Positions 21,026 to 31,909 of a stretch of DNA of 64,000 bases are shown one piece after another (within the stretch, counting starts at the first letter, position 1; each line of letters begins with the position of its first letter). The stretch is from assembly GCF_040869045.1 (NCBI RefSeq), contig NC_090321.1:91246603-91310602 (forward strand). The letters are read 5' to 3'. The translations under genes and the position numbers were made by a program. The notes under the pieces were generated by a model that saw only the letters and a program-made list of their open reading frames with translations, had not been told where the DNA came from and ran no database searches. This stretch comes from Eurosta solidaginis (Eukaryota; Arthropoda; Insecta; Diptera; Tephritidae).

Positions 21026-22133
21026 GGGGTATTCCATCCCATTTCGACCAATTTTGAACCCGACCCCTTTAGAATTGGCTGAAAGTTGTTCTTCTTTTTC
21101 TAGCTTACGAAAGACGTTTTTCAGAAGTTCTTCAAATTTTTTCATCCAACTCAAAAAAAGTTATGAATTTAAAAAAACCACCGTTTTTTTCAAAATGCTA
21201 GAACTTTTTCAAAAATTGACCGTTTGGGATCTTTTTTTTTTTAATTTGTTTTTAAATGTACTGTTCGGAAAAAATTCAAAAAAATGTTTAAAGTTTTTTT
21301 TGTAATTTTTCAGTTTTTCGAGATTTTTCGAATTTCGCCCTTTTTTTCTTATAAAAAACTTCAGTCAATTCTGCAATCATCCCCACTAATCTCGGAGTGG
21401 GCCGAGAATTTTTTTTTTTTATTTAATTGAAAGAAATAGCTTAAATTTTTTTTGTATTTTTTCCGAAAAGTACATTTAAAAAACTTTTTTAAAAAAAATT
21501 ATCCCAAACGGTCAATTTTTGAAAAAGGTATAGCATTTTGAAAAAAACACCGTTTTCCAACTCAAAATAAGTTTTAAATATTTTGAAAAAACGGTGTTTT
21601 TCAAAATACTATAACTTTTTCAAAAATTTACCGTTTGGGATCATTTGTTTTTTAAAACATATGTTTTTAAATGTACTTTTCGGAAAAAATACAAAAAAAA
21701 TTTAAAGTTTTTTTTTTTCAATTAAATAAAAAAACAAAAACAATTCTCGGCCCGTTCCGGGATTAGTGTGGATGATTGCAGAATTGATTGAAGTTTTTTA
21801 TGAGAAAAAAAGGGCGAAATTCGAAAAAATCTCGAAAAACTGAAAAATTACAAAAAAAAAAACTTTAAACATTTTTTTGAATTTTTTCCGAAAAGTACAT
21901 TTAAAAACAAATTAAAAAAAAAAAGATCCGAAACGGTCAATTTTTGAAAAATTTATAGCATTTTGAAAACGAAAACGGTGTTTTTTTTAAATTCATAACT
22001 TTTTTTGAGTTGGATGAAAAAATTTGAAAAACTTCTGAAAAACGTCTTTCGTAAGCTAGAAAAAGAAGAAAAACTTTCAGCCAATTCTAAAGGGTTCGGG
22101 TTCAAAATTGGTCGAAATGGAATGGAATACCCC
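21026..22133. mobile_element. foldback transposon with ~500-bp inverted arms
   Basis: GGGGTATTCCATCCCATTTC at 21026 is mirrored by GAAATGGAATGGAATACCCC ending at 22133. The two arms match inward for most of the element: GAACCCGACCCCTTTAGAAT, AAGACGTTTTTCAGAAG, TTCGAGATTTTTCGAATTTC and CCACTAATCTCGGAGTGG-type blocks. A further inverted core sits at 21480-21700. Flanks on both sides are (AT)n, so an 8-bp or TA duplication cannot be told apart. No transposase is inside; overlapping 60-90-residue frames on both strands are mirror images of arm sequence. Confidence 0.8.
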
Positions 22134-22267
22134 ATATATATATTCTTTTTTTTTCAAATAAACCAATTTGCGTAGACTCAACCACTTATATGGCATTTGC
22201 GCATACATATACATAAGTGCATAAATACAGTGTTTATATTTTAATATAATATGTAATATTTGGCATA

Positions 22268-22273
22268 ACTCAC
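22268..22273 (-). other. consensus 5' splice site
   Basis: GTGAGT immediately follows AACAAG at the end of the exon, matching the insect donor consensus. Confidence 0.7.
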
Positions 22274-22732
22274 CTTGTTTGAGTATCCATTGAACTTAAG
22301 CAGTTTCTTACAAGACTTGCCACGACTTTCAAAGTAAATTTCCTGTGGCGTGCGACGTGACTGCGGACGACGGGTAAGACCTGATTTGCATACAGCCGAA
22401 ACAACAGATGCCGCACTTGGTGTGGCTGCTGAATTATTTGTGCGTAAAGTTTGGTGATTTCCGGTGATGGGTAAAAGGCTGTTGAAATTGTTGTAGTCAC
22501 TACTGCTACTGCCAGTTTTAGCTGTACTGCCAGCGCCAGTACAAAGTAAACGACCGAGTATACCACAACAACTAATGTGATGGGCGGGTGGACTACCAGG
22601 AGGCAATGGACTCAAGGTAAATGACGGTGTGCTGTTGTTATTGTTTAGTTTGTTTTTGTTGCTATAGGAACCCGAGGAGATGGTCATCAGTTCGACGCCG
22701 CTTGTTTTTCGCAGATTAACATCCACTTCCAT
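22274..22732 (-). CDS. probable first coding exon of a host gene, unidentified
   Basis: A 153-codon open exon starts at ATG 22732-22730 in a favourable context (CGACCATGG), with an in-frame TAA 33 bases upstream fixing the start. It ends in phase 0 at AACAAG|GTGAGT, a near-perfect 5' splice site (intron begins 22273). The product begins [16 protein letters not shown], then has Asn-rich (NKNKLNNNN), Ser/Pro-rich and Ala/Ser-rich low-complexity stretches typical of fly regulatory or neuronal proteins. It also has a cysteine-containing hydrophobic patch ([10 protein letters not shown], about residues 55-64) and a basic C-terminal stretch ([19 protein letters not shown]). No catalytic domain is visible; those would lie in later exons on the minus side, below 22270. 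Codon use is GC-richer than the surroundings. I cannot name the gene. A chance frame is less likely given start, donor and composition. Confidence 0.72.
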
Positions 22733-22739
22733 GGTCGGT

Positions 22740-24110
22740 GAGATTGCACCCTTTTGAGAGGATTAAGTGGGTGTTGGCATATTGAATGGAGTTCTGATTG
22801 TTAGTGGAATTGTGATTTTTTACACAGCAATAAAGCACTTTTTTGATTTTCATAAATTACTTGTTGAACTTTATTTGTTTTTTGCCCCTTTGCATCCAAC
22901 TGCATTCACAACAGATTTGTTACGTAATTCCATATACTGCGTGACCATTTTGGTTGCTCTTGCTTCACTTCACTACTTTTTATTTGTTGAAACAATTTAT
23001 AGCGTTAATATTAAACAAGGATTATTTTGAAGTGCATAAAAATGAAGGAACCCTAATGCTTAGTTTGAGCACTCATAAGAAGTAAGCAGTCTCTTAAAAA
23101 CTGTTATGCAAAAAAAAAAACAAGTGGTTTTTTTCAGACCTCCTCTGCTGACCCGAAATATGTATATAAACTTGCAGGACGCATATTAGCATTGTGATGA
23201 CGGGTGGATTTTTTTCATTTCCTTTTATCTTCAATGACTTTGAAGTTTTCATAGCACACACATTTTCTTAGTTTACATCAACTTCTTCACTTTGGTTTTG
23301 TTTTTTTTTTTCTTGTCATACATGTTTGTTGGTTTTAGCTCAACATATTTATCTTCTCCATGAATAAAAGTCTTATTTGTTTTTGGGTTGCTTGCACCCA
23401 TTCATGCTTTTTACTTCATTTGCAGTTTTTCAGCTTTTTTTCATTTTCTAAAATTTGAAAACTTTATATTCTCATAGAATTTTTTTCTTTAAGTTTATAA
23501 TTGTGTATCGTCCTTAGCAATTTATTACAAAAGCTGCTCAAAGAAGATCACATAAAAACCATAAGTAACTATTCGAATGGGTATAACATGGTAAATGGTA
23601 CCAGCACTTAACATTTCCTGCAATGATTGCATAAATCAAATTTTTTTCCCACATAACACAAAAAAAAAAAAAAATTACTTAAAAGTTATGAGTTCGAAAT
23701 GAAAATCTTTTAGCAATTTGTGATTCATTTATTTTTTTATTTTAAATAGGAATGTTATAGCGAAATGGAGGAACCTATAATTTAAATACTGCCTCCAAAT
23801 TCATTTGTTAATGCAGATTGCTTTCTGACGTCGCAAAGATTTAACATTAAATCCTGCATGTTTTATCATACAAAATTGAATCTCGAAACGCAGAAGATAT
23901 TAGTTATGGCAACCTACCACTATCTTATATGTGGGGTTAATTTTTTTATAGGGATGACAAATATTTTTTTAAGATTTTCAAGTTAAGATTTTCTAAGCGT
24001 GAGTGAAGTAAATAAATTTAGGAAATTATTTTGAGACTGAAGTGCTTCCAAAAAATGCAAACTGAGCATGTGGTATTTGTAATATTTTCAATACGAAAAA
24101 ACGTCAAATA
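22740..24110. other. non-coding DNA upstream of the 22.3-kb exon
   Basis: This would be 5' UTR, promoter or intron of the minus-strand gene. Homopolymer runs are common. An 87-residue hydrophobic plus-strand frame (22767-23030) is antisense to the expected leader and has no support. No TATA or initiator could be assigned reliably. Confidence 0.4.
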
Positions 24111-24119
24111 AAGCTACTG

Positions 24120-24765
24120 TGGAGACAACGCAAATAAAGTGGACGTCGCGGTAAATGAGAAGAAGACGAAGTACTTCCTATCATCGAAGAAAACATCGGC
24201 GCATTCGCACCTTGGCCACCACGTCACCGTTGACATATTTAAATTAGAGAGTGTGAAAGATTTCGTGAATTTTGAAATCAGCGTTAACAGCAAAACAATG
24301 TCAGCTTAGAAATCAAACGGAGAATAACTTTTCCCTACTACTATTACTACTGCTGCTACTTTGCACTGAGTAGACAATTGAAAAGTAAAGTCCACTTTCG
24401 ACGAAAAAAAATCACGCTCTACAAGTCGCTCATCATATGTGGTCTGATGTATGGCTTCGATTTTAAGAGAAGATGAGGTCGCTCCTTCAGTGCTCGAGAG
24501 AAAGACTCTCTTGAATATTTATGCCGACGGCAAGCATCGAAGAAAGTATAACGATGAGCTGTATAAGCTTTATGCTTACTATGACGATAGTGCAGCGAAT
24601 AAAAACCGAAATGCGTCGCTAATGGACGAATACACTCCCGCCAAGAAAATATTTCAGTCGACACCGCAGTTTGGAAGCATCAGAAAGGGAAGACCTTCAC
24701 TCAGTTGGAAGGGGCAGGTGCTGATGGTGGAGACAGTGCAGGTTAAAATATGAGATTTAATAAAT
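24120..24765 (+). pseudogene. LINE RT 3' region relic (family L), plus strand
   Basis: The codons read NEKKTKYFLSSKK, HLGHHVTVD and ESVKDFVNFE, the decayed form of the NxxKTKYLLSS...LGxxVxxVxxFVYLG stretch that follows the LINE RT catalytic box. After a stop comes a frame with MYGFDF (from LLYGxEAW) and LNIYADGKHRRKYNDELYKL (from the RxGDDEYRxRxNxELYxLY block). Several stops and a deletion make it non-functional. Confidence 0.65.
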
Positions 24766-24769
24766 CTTA

Positions 24770-25414
24770 ACAGATAATGCTCTAAGTGGAGTTATGCTGT
24801 TACTTTTTAAAAGTGCCACAAATCAAGCGAATTTTAATCCTTAGTTGTAATTTTAAAAGAGAAGTCTTCTCCCAACTCCACCACAATTTTTTGACATTTT
24901 GTCACAAGTAATGTCAACTCAAAATTAAGTTTAGTGAGAAAGTGTGGTGGGGTGTGACACTCTTTTTTTTTAACTTCATATTGAAAGCTGATATTACAGT
25001 TCTCGCTTTATTTGGCGTGTAGCTCTTCTTTTACAAGTTTATTTTATTTTTTTGGATGGTTTACTGCTCATTCTCTAACAAATTTTATATGTTGACGTTT
25101 CAGGTTATCATAAACTTATATTCTCAGTTTCATTGAAATCGATGCATTTTTGTTTGGACTCCTAAAAATTGGGAGCGTGGCAGTAGCCCAGTTTTGCTTA
25201 TATTAAAAAAAAATATCTGCAGTAGTTTGGGATTTAATGATTAACTACAGCGAAACTGCAGCACGAAAAGTACTTTTGACTGCCCTTATATAATATCGCA
25301 ACACTGTGCCGCTCTTAGGAAACATCTCCCAAAGTTTGCCCCAGTGGGTTAGGGAGCTTAGAATACACCCGCGGCAAGTATGCATAGCGTAAGAGGCATC
25401 TAAAATACCAAATT
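24770..25414. other. unassigned AT-rich DNA
   Basis: Nothing recognised. Confidence 0.4.
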
Positions 25415-25765
25415 GATTCAAGGGGTTATGTATCGTTACCCGTTCAAAGGGTTACCAGCGCAATATATAGCTTCTCCAACCCAATTCTCAACCTCACCTA
25501 CCCGTGTCGAATCCTGTCTCTTTAACAGCCAAGGCTCTGATGACCTCAAAGTCATCATGGATATGGGGGTGGAGGGCGGTATGGCCTAGAAGTTTTCATA
25601 TGGTTATACCAAACCGTTCCCGAGATGGTCGGCCTAGCACCTTAATGGTGCTTTTTACCAGAATGGACCGGAAATGCATCGGACAAAGAACCATCAACAA
25701 CGATAATACTCCCAAAGGCCTTAGGGGAGTGTCCTTATCGCTGCAACAACAACAACAACAACATC
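25415..25765 (+). mobile_element. SINE-like interspersed repeat ending in (CAA)n, best copy
   Basis: This is the longest copy of the family, with all blocks: GGGTTACCAGCGCAATATA, GTGTCGAATCCTGTCTC, AGCCAAGGCTCTG, GGCGGTATGGCCTAG, CGTTCCCGAGATGGTCGG, ACCTTAATGGTGCTTTT, GTGTCCTTATCGCTGCAAC and (CAA)5. The 102-residue frame through it is incidental. Confidence 0.7.
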
Positions 25766-25769
25766 ATCT

Positions 25770-26355
25770 CTGCAATTTGTTGATGATAATTGAATCCTGG
25801 GAATTAGAATGACCACAGACATATCAAAATATAAATATTCAATATAAAAATATAAATATTCAAATTAAGTTATTTCATAGGTTATGGTAGTTATGTTTTT
25901 AACAAACCTTTTGGAGGTGAGGGTCTCCAAATTGAAGGATTAATAACCTATCAAGTAAATTGCATTAAGTAGAAATATTTCGCTTATCGAAATCTGGTTA
26001 GCAATTTGAGTCTGAGACAAAGTTTAGATGCAAAAAAATAAATTATCCTTATTTTCGTACTTAACTCCTAATCGGTAATTATAAACAAATTCTAGACACG
26101 CCGAGACTTTTTTCGACCCCTAGACTTGGCTGTTAAGTTTTATCCTATATAAAAATATGATATGATAATGTTGCTCCTGGGGATGGGGTATATTTATAAG
26201 TCTAGACTAACTTTTGAAGATGGTCTAAGTCTGAAAATTAAATGTGGATTATATTAGCGTTATGAGTTTAAGTTTAAACCAGAAAAATTAACATTTGCAT
26301 TTACGGAAGAAAAGTGGTGGTATAAATGCGAGTGTAATCATAGCTGGGAATTTCT
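25770..26355. other. unassigned AT-rich DNA
   Basis: A short duplicated AAATATAAATATTCAA tract lies near 25830-25862; otherwise nothing recognised. Confidence 0.4.
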
Positions 26356-26359
26356 TTAT

Positions 26360-26680
26360 CATTTCAAAAGTGGATTGGTTACTAACTCATGTTGCCTACT
26401 TTTATCGACCACGAGTGGTTCGCCCCACTGACGTATGTGGCAACACCCACGAGTGTATTTCTGCCATGAAAAGCTTCTCAGTAAAACTTGTCTGCCTTGC
26501 ACAGGCCGCTTGGAGTGGGCATGAAGCCAGTGACCTACATGAGTACATATCGTAATTTGTATGAACCACGACGCCAATTTGAAAATAAGCTTTGTGCTTA
26601 GCCGCCTAGGCGATTTGCTCGTTTCGTGGCAAGTTGGGCAAGGTATCCCCTTTACAGCGTGATTTTTGTTGTGCACCTTA
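26360..26680 (-). mobile_element. tRNA-SINE body fragment
   Basis: Its minus strand reads TGCAAGGCAGACAAGTTTTA, TTTTCATGGCAGAAATACAC and TCGTGGGTGTTGCC, matching the body at 32990-33110 on the plus strand. It is therefore in opposite orientation to the copies at 32313 and 32880. A tRNA head was not found. Confidence 0.55.
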
Positions 26681-26684
26681 TTTT

Positions 26685-27085
26685 TCAATTGCCTACTCAG
26701 TCCACAGTAGCACTTGTTGGCAACAATTATTCTTCGATTGGTTTCTAAGCTTCAAGTGTTTTCGCTTTAAATGCTGGTTCCCGGGAATGCGGAGTCTAAC
26801 TGTGATGCGACAAGTACTTCGTCTTGTCCTGATTCACTGCATGATCCAGTTTTTTCAGAGAAGGCAGAGCTAACGTCGCATTTGCTAAAGTAAATGATTC
26901 CAATACTATCAGTATGAGAAAATGTACGCTGTTATTATCTTTGTCCAGCTCTAGGCTAAAGAAATCGATTGGTAGGGCATGTGAGAAGCATGGTTTGCTT
27001 TGGAATGACTCGTATAAGTCGCTCCAAATTCATACGGAACTGATGGTTTTACTCAACTTCAATTGACAAAGCTTTATTAGTTTTT
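26685..27085 (-). pseudogene. LINE RT relic fragments (family L), minus strand
   Basis: TTCAATTGCCTACTCAGTCC, ACAAGTACTTCGTCTTGTCC and CTGATGGTTTTACTCAAC line up, in order, with 34035-34460. They are reduced pieces of the RT catalytic and post-RT region. No frame remains open. Confidence 0.5.
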
Positions 27086-27211
27086 GCCAAATAACCCTAA
27101 GTATATATTTCTATAATTTTACGTATTTCGTCTAGCTATAGTGATTCTAAAAATTCTAGTTCAACGCTGATGTAATGCGTGATTTTAAGCCATCATGTTT
27201 CGCTGTTACCT

Positions 27212-27396
27212 TTAAGCTAAGGAGACATCTAGCGTTGCAACACTACGCGATATTTTTTTGCATATTTGGTCAACTCTGTCGGCCATTGCCGCGTCGCGTA
27301 GTGCTGCTTCTGCTAAGTGTAAATTGCTCCCTAAGAATACATGCATAAAATATTTTGTCATTTAGTGTAGTGTCGCTAGGTGTGTCCTTAGCTTTA
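27212..27396. mobile_element. Tourist-like MITE with TTA duplication
   Basis: AGCTAAGGAGACATCTAGCG at 27215 is mirrored by a right end whose reverse complement starts AGCTAAGGACACACCTAGCG (ending 27393). TTA occurs on both sides (27212-27214 and 27394-27396). A 3-bp TWA duplication and a 179-bp size fit a PIF/Harbinger-type MITE. No coding sequence. Confidence 0.6.
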
Positions 27397-27409
27397 GCCA
27401 TAGACTTGC

Positions 27410-29025
27410 TTCAAGTTAAACTTTTGACCCATGTCAATATAATATAATATGTGTATGTATATTATCTTAGAAGTATATGTGTGTAAACATGAGTATTGTG
27501 TATGAGTATAAGCTTGTGTTATTATGATTTGATAGGTATTTGGTTCTAAAAAAAGCGTACAAAAACGTGCACTTTTATACAAAATATAATCTTCTCAGAT
27601 GGTGTAAAAAATTTTGATTTTAATGAACAATCTTATATATATCGCTGAATTTAGCAATGTAGTCAACATTTTAACTGTGAATTACAAGTTTTAGGTTAGA
27701 TATGAAAACGAAATGAAGCTGCTTATGCTATTTTGTTTACTGTTAATTTTCTATATCGCTTTTATACCACACCTACACACGCACTTATTTTTTTTACTTG
27801 TTTTACAAATACAAAGCTTTTCTTCACTTAAAATTTGAAACTAAAACATTTTCCGATTTTCCCGCCGTTTTTACACGTATACTGATAACAATAACTGTAG
27901 AGCCAAGTTGAAACAAAAATAAAGGACGCACCCGTGCACGACAGCGAAAAAATGTTAACTGTTTTTATACCGTTATTTTGCACAGTCCGCGAGCACCTTT
28001 GCCGAGCAACTGACAAGGCTAAAAGTGCGATGCCGTTGGCATTGCCATATCATTATCGTTGAGCCGATGAAATCCGATAGGATAATTACTTTGCAAAAGC
28101 AATGCTGCCACCTTCGTTAAATTTTAACCAAAATTGTTTTAAATGTAAAAGATGTGAGCTAAAGAATTAGTTAATTGGTGGACGGAGATTTTTAAGAAAT
28201 ATCATTAAACTTTCCTTACTTTCGCTATTTTTCCAACTTTTTTCAGCAATATCAAGGAAAATGGTTTCACCGTTGTATTTATTGCTTCTCTTTCGGTATA
28301 AAAAGCTTTTAATATTTTAAATAGTTCAAATTTAAATTTATATAATCGCGCCTTGCATTTATTTATTTTTCATTTATGTATTACTGGCGGCGTTTTTCTA
28401 AGCGTTCTCGCCACCTTCCCGCCAGTTTGGAGGAAAAATTATTAAGGAGCACGGGAAAAATTTGAACAGAAGCTCGGCCTGAATTCTCTTAGGCGCATTG
28501 CATTTATTTGTTTTATTAAAATTTAGAACGCTTAAACAATTTTCTAAACGGTTGAAAGCGTGACCCTGAATTTTATATAGTCCATTGCTCTAAGCAGTTT
28601 CTTAAACTTTTTTGACATAAATTGGAAACCTCTCTATTTACTATTATATTTGTAATTTTTTTCCATTCAAAATATAATTGAGAAATAACTTTAAATTTTC
28701 AAAATTGTTTTAAAACCAACCCCAAAAACTTTCAATTATCTAAAACTAGAAACTTGCAGACATTTCTAGCTTTGAAGCGAAACCAGAAAGTTTCAAAGAT
28801 ATAAAAATAGAATAAACGTTTATACTGTCCTCGCTTTGAAACAAAATCTGAAATTTAGGCTTACTGCGGAAAACCTGAAAATGAGAAATTTCATTTGTGA
28901 AATGTGTTTTACGTCATACATTCTTTTTCATAATATTTTATTGTATACAAAAAGTATTGGAATATGTTATTTTGCACAGATAGCAATGCAATCCGGACAC
29001 GACAGTTCGCTATAACCAGATTTTT
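27410..29025. other. low-repeat DNA, possibly host upstream region
   Basis: No recognised element. 27830-28080 has a more balanced base composition and a 62-residue minus-strand frame without motifs. It could hold a 5' exon or promoter, but nothing decides this. Confidence 0.35.
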
Positions 29026-29029
29026 AATA

Positions 29030-29410
29030 CATTTTATGAAAATGAAATGGTATATTAAGTTGGTCACAAATCTCAAATTTTAATTCCTTAAAGCAGTAGA
29101 GATGGACCCACAAATAAGCAAACTGAAATGATCAGAATGACGAGCTGAGTTGATTTAGCCGTTTCCTTCTATCTGTCTGTCCGTCTGTCTGTTTGAATGC
29201 AAACAAATCTCTCAGTTATTGAGATATCTTCATGAAATTTGGTGAGCTAGGATATCTGGATCGAACTACTATAACATTTATTCCCCATATAACCGATTTT
29301 TCGTTTTTGTGATTTATTCCTCATTTTAATAGCTAGAAGATTGAAATTTCACAGAAAGATTACATTTAAAGCATATATTGTTGTCTGAAAAATGTGAGTA
29401 TCGATCATAT
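29030..29410 (+). mobile_element. Helentron-like family 2, 5' fragment
   Basis: It starts with ATGAAAATGAAATGGTATATTAAG, the same end as the minus strand at 46600-46620. It continues through a (GTCC/GTCT)n tract at 29176-29195, CTCAGTTATTGAGATATCTTC and CCCCATATAACCGATTTTTC. It is cut by the MITE at 29422. Confidence 0.65.
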
Positions 29411-29421
29411 ACATATATATA

Positions 29422-29818
29422 TGTGACCTGGAATCATGAAACGACGCTATTGTGCGAAAATACCGGTGTTCACTTTTTGAGTGATTCTTATAGGAAATTT
29501 AACGCTCTTTCCAAAGGAATAAACCGCAGTTTTCTATCTTTGTTAGTTTTAGGACCACAAAAACGATTTTTTGAATTATTTTGATCCATGCGCCACCTAT
29601 CGGAGATTGTTTTCTTATTATTGCATTGTCATCGGGTTCTGAACTATATTCCAAGTTTCAAGCTTGTAGCTTATCGGGAAGTTACTTAAATTTTAATTAC
29701 AAAATTCGTTCACAACGGCCGACCGCTACACAGAGTCAAGCTAAACAAAAACTTTAAACGTGTTTTTCTCAAAAACTGGTTTTCGCACAATAGGGTCATT
29801 TCGTTATTCCAGGTCACA
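29422..29818. mobile_element. MITE with ~40-bp TIRs, 397 bp
   Basis: TGTGACCTGGAATCATGAAA at the left and, inverted, TGTGACCTGGAATAACGAAA at the right; similarity continues through CTATTGTGCGAAAA. Flanks are TATATATA on both sides: either an 8-bp duplication or an insertion into an (TA)n tract. The internal 215 bp recur at 16340-16555. Confidence 0.75.
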
Positions 29819-29826
29819 TATATATA

Positions 29827-30210
29827 TACACTCATGCACAAAATAATAGGTGTAAACCGCTTTGGTTCTCTATCATTACAAGATTTTGCAAATGAAAACA
29901 AATTTTTTGTGGTAATATTTATAACTTTAGTTACTTATACTAAATATATGAAAACAATTATAATTCATACATTTACAATAAAACTGTGTCATAATTAAAC
30001 CATTTCGTTGATCAAAATAATAGGTGTATGAAACTTTTCTTAAAAATCTTAGTATACCATTGAAATATAATTCCTTAATCCACTGTTTTCTTAATCACCG
30101 GTATCTCCTCCATGTTTTGTATAACTTTGCCTATTCTACTGGGCATGGCTTAGAATAATTTTTGGCAGGTTTCCAATGGAGTGCCCATCCCAATCTTTCG
30201 TTTCAACACA
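29827..30210 (-). pseudogene. Tc1-like transposase C-terminus and terminal region
   Basis: On the minus strand the codons CQKLF-stop-AMPSRIGKVIQNM match the C-terminal end of Tc1-family transposases (CQKLVxSMPxRxxxVIxxxG). Further on lies CACCTATTATTTTGTGCATG, a Tc1-like terminal repeat ending near 29830, plus an internal partial copy CACCTATTATTTTGATCA (30015-30030). The catalytic DDE residues are not in this fragment. Confidence 0.6.
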
Positions 30211-30214
30211 TTAT

Positions 30215-31900
30215 TATTCCGCTACAAGGTATGAAATCTTCGGCACAACCGCAGGTAACGCCGTCTATACTTGTTTTTAGTTGCAATTTTAGACCGGTTA
30301 AATCTAGATATTAAACCAAATATGGTTTAGTCATTTATGTACTACAAAAGGTTTCATATTTAGGGTCAAACACTTAACTTTCTATGTTTTCAATCAAAAA
30401 TTCGAATAGTTTTTTTGCCTGTCATAAAAAATTAATTAATTAAATTGTTTTATGTCGGTTAGCAGGTTTGCACTCTAAGCCGATGATATATTAATTAGCC
30501 AGCAGTATTCCAATCGACTTCATACCAAAGACGTAAAAGAAGAAGTCCCCAGAATAACCCCTGGCAAAGCCAATCATTGCAAATAATATTGAAACAATAA
30601 ATTTAATATGACTAGAGAATAAAAGTTTAGAGTCAAAACTTACTTTTTGTCCTACTACTGCAGTTAAAAGACAGTAATTTATTTCTTGCGAATTTGGTGA
30701 TTAAATTAAAGTAGAAATCTAGGTAATTTGAACACAAATTAAATAGATAGCGCAAGTGAGGAAGACGAAACATTTTCGAACCATAGCATTTTTTGTTTAT
30801 CTAATTTTTGATTTAGATAATGAATTTTGTGAGGTGTCGGAAATCCTTTATTTTGAATAGGTAAGACATCCCCATGTTAAAGATCTCAGTTGCTTATGGA
30901 AATAACAGTTGGCTGACTCGTTTTTTTTGTGTTCAAACTAGTTGAGGTAGTTTGTAACTAGTTTGTTTGACTGCAGAGAATACGTAAAATGGTAGTTTTT
31001 TACTACAGTTTATTTGACATATCCAAAGTTTCGAATAATGTCGGTGTTTTCGTAAATTTATACAACGATTTTTATGAATGTAAAGTTGTATGTAACTTAT
31101 TAATTTTGGTACACAGTGGCATCATTGACGCTAATTATTTATTTCGTTACTTTGCCGTTATTTTTTGCCTCTTTGAGTACTTCGGTGGGCCGAGAGAGCA
31201 AAACGTATCTACGCAAACTCGTACAACAGTGCACGCTAAAAGTAAATGCTTACAATAGTTTTATGAATGAACTATAAAGAGGCAGATGGGCATTTGAGCT
31301 TAGCTATTTGTACGCGCGCACATCACACAGAGTAAAGAGATATAGATATTTATGTGTATGTATTTGTGCATATCTATACAATTATAGTAGGTAGTAATCT
31401 AGTGGGTGGTTTGTTTTCTGCCGGTCGACCGACAATATACACATTAACGTGTACCTACATATTGAAAACAAATGTATTTATGCATTAAGTATCGACATTC
31501 CACCACAAATGTACATACATGCATATACGAATGTCGCTATAAATTGTATTTGCCCAAAATGACATTAATAACCTTTCGCTCGAACACTTTGCCTTTTGCA
31601 GTAACAAATGCAACACAAAGCAGTACTCAGAAAGTCGAAAATTGGTTCAAATATTTAAGCTTTCATTGTATGTGTAGTAGAATTATCCGTAGGCATGTGT
31701 GTATGTGAACATTAGTTTTGGTAAATAATTTTCGACATATTTTTTTTTTCTCTTTCAAATTTTACATGCTTTTTAAGGAGTATACATATATAAATATATA
31801 ATAGCTTATAGTTAATACACAAATAAGACGATGGGTATTTTTCTGTAGCTCTTCTGTTTATGTAGATACTTTTCTTTTGAACTACGAAAAATCAATAGCG
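30215..31900. other. unassigned DNA
   Basis: Frames at 30989-31258 and 31472-31708 have no domains. 31300-31810 carries TATGTA/CATATA-type simple sequence. Nothing else is supported. Confidence 0.35.
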
Positions 31901-31909
31901 TCTGCGGTA

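Noticed and set aside
20548..21057. 169-residue plus-strand open frame
   Set aside because: Ser/Phe/Pro/Leu low complexity produced by the pyrimidine-rich tract; no motif.
22767..23030. 87-residue hydrophobic plus-strand frame, possible membrane peptide
   Set aside because: Antisense to the leader of the minus-strand exon, no homology recognised, AT-rich DNA yields such frames by chance.
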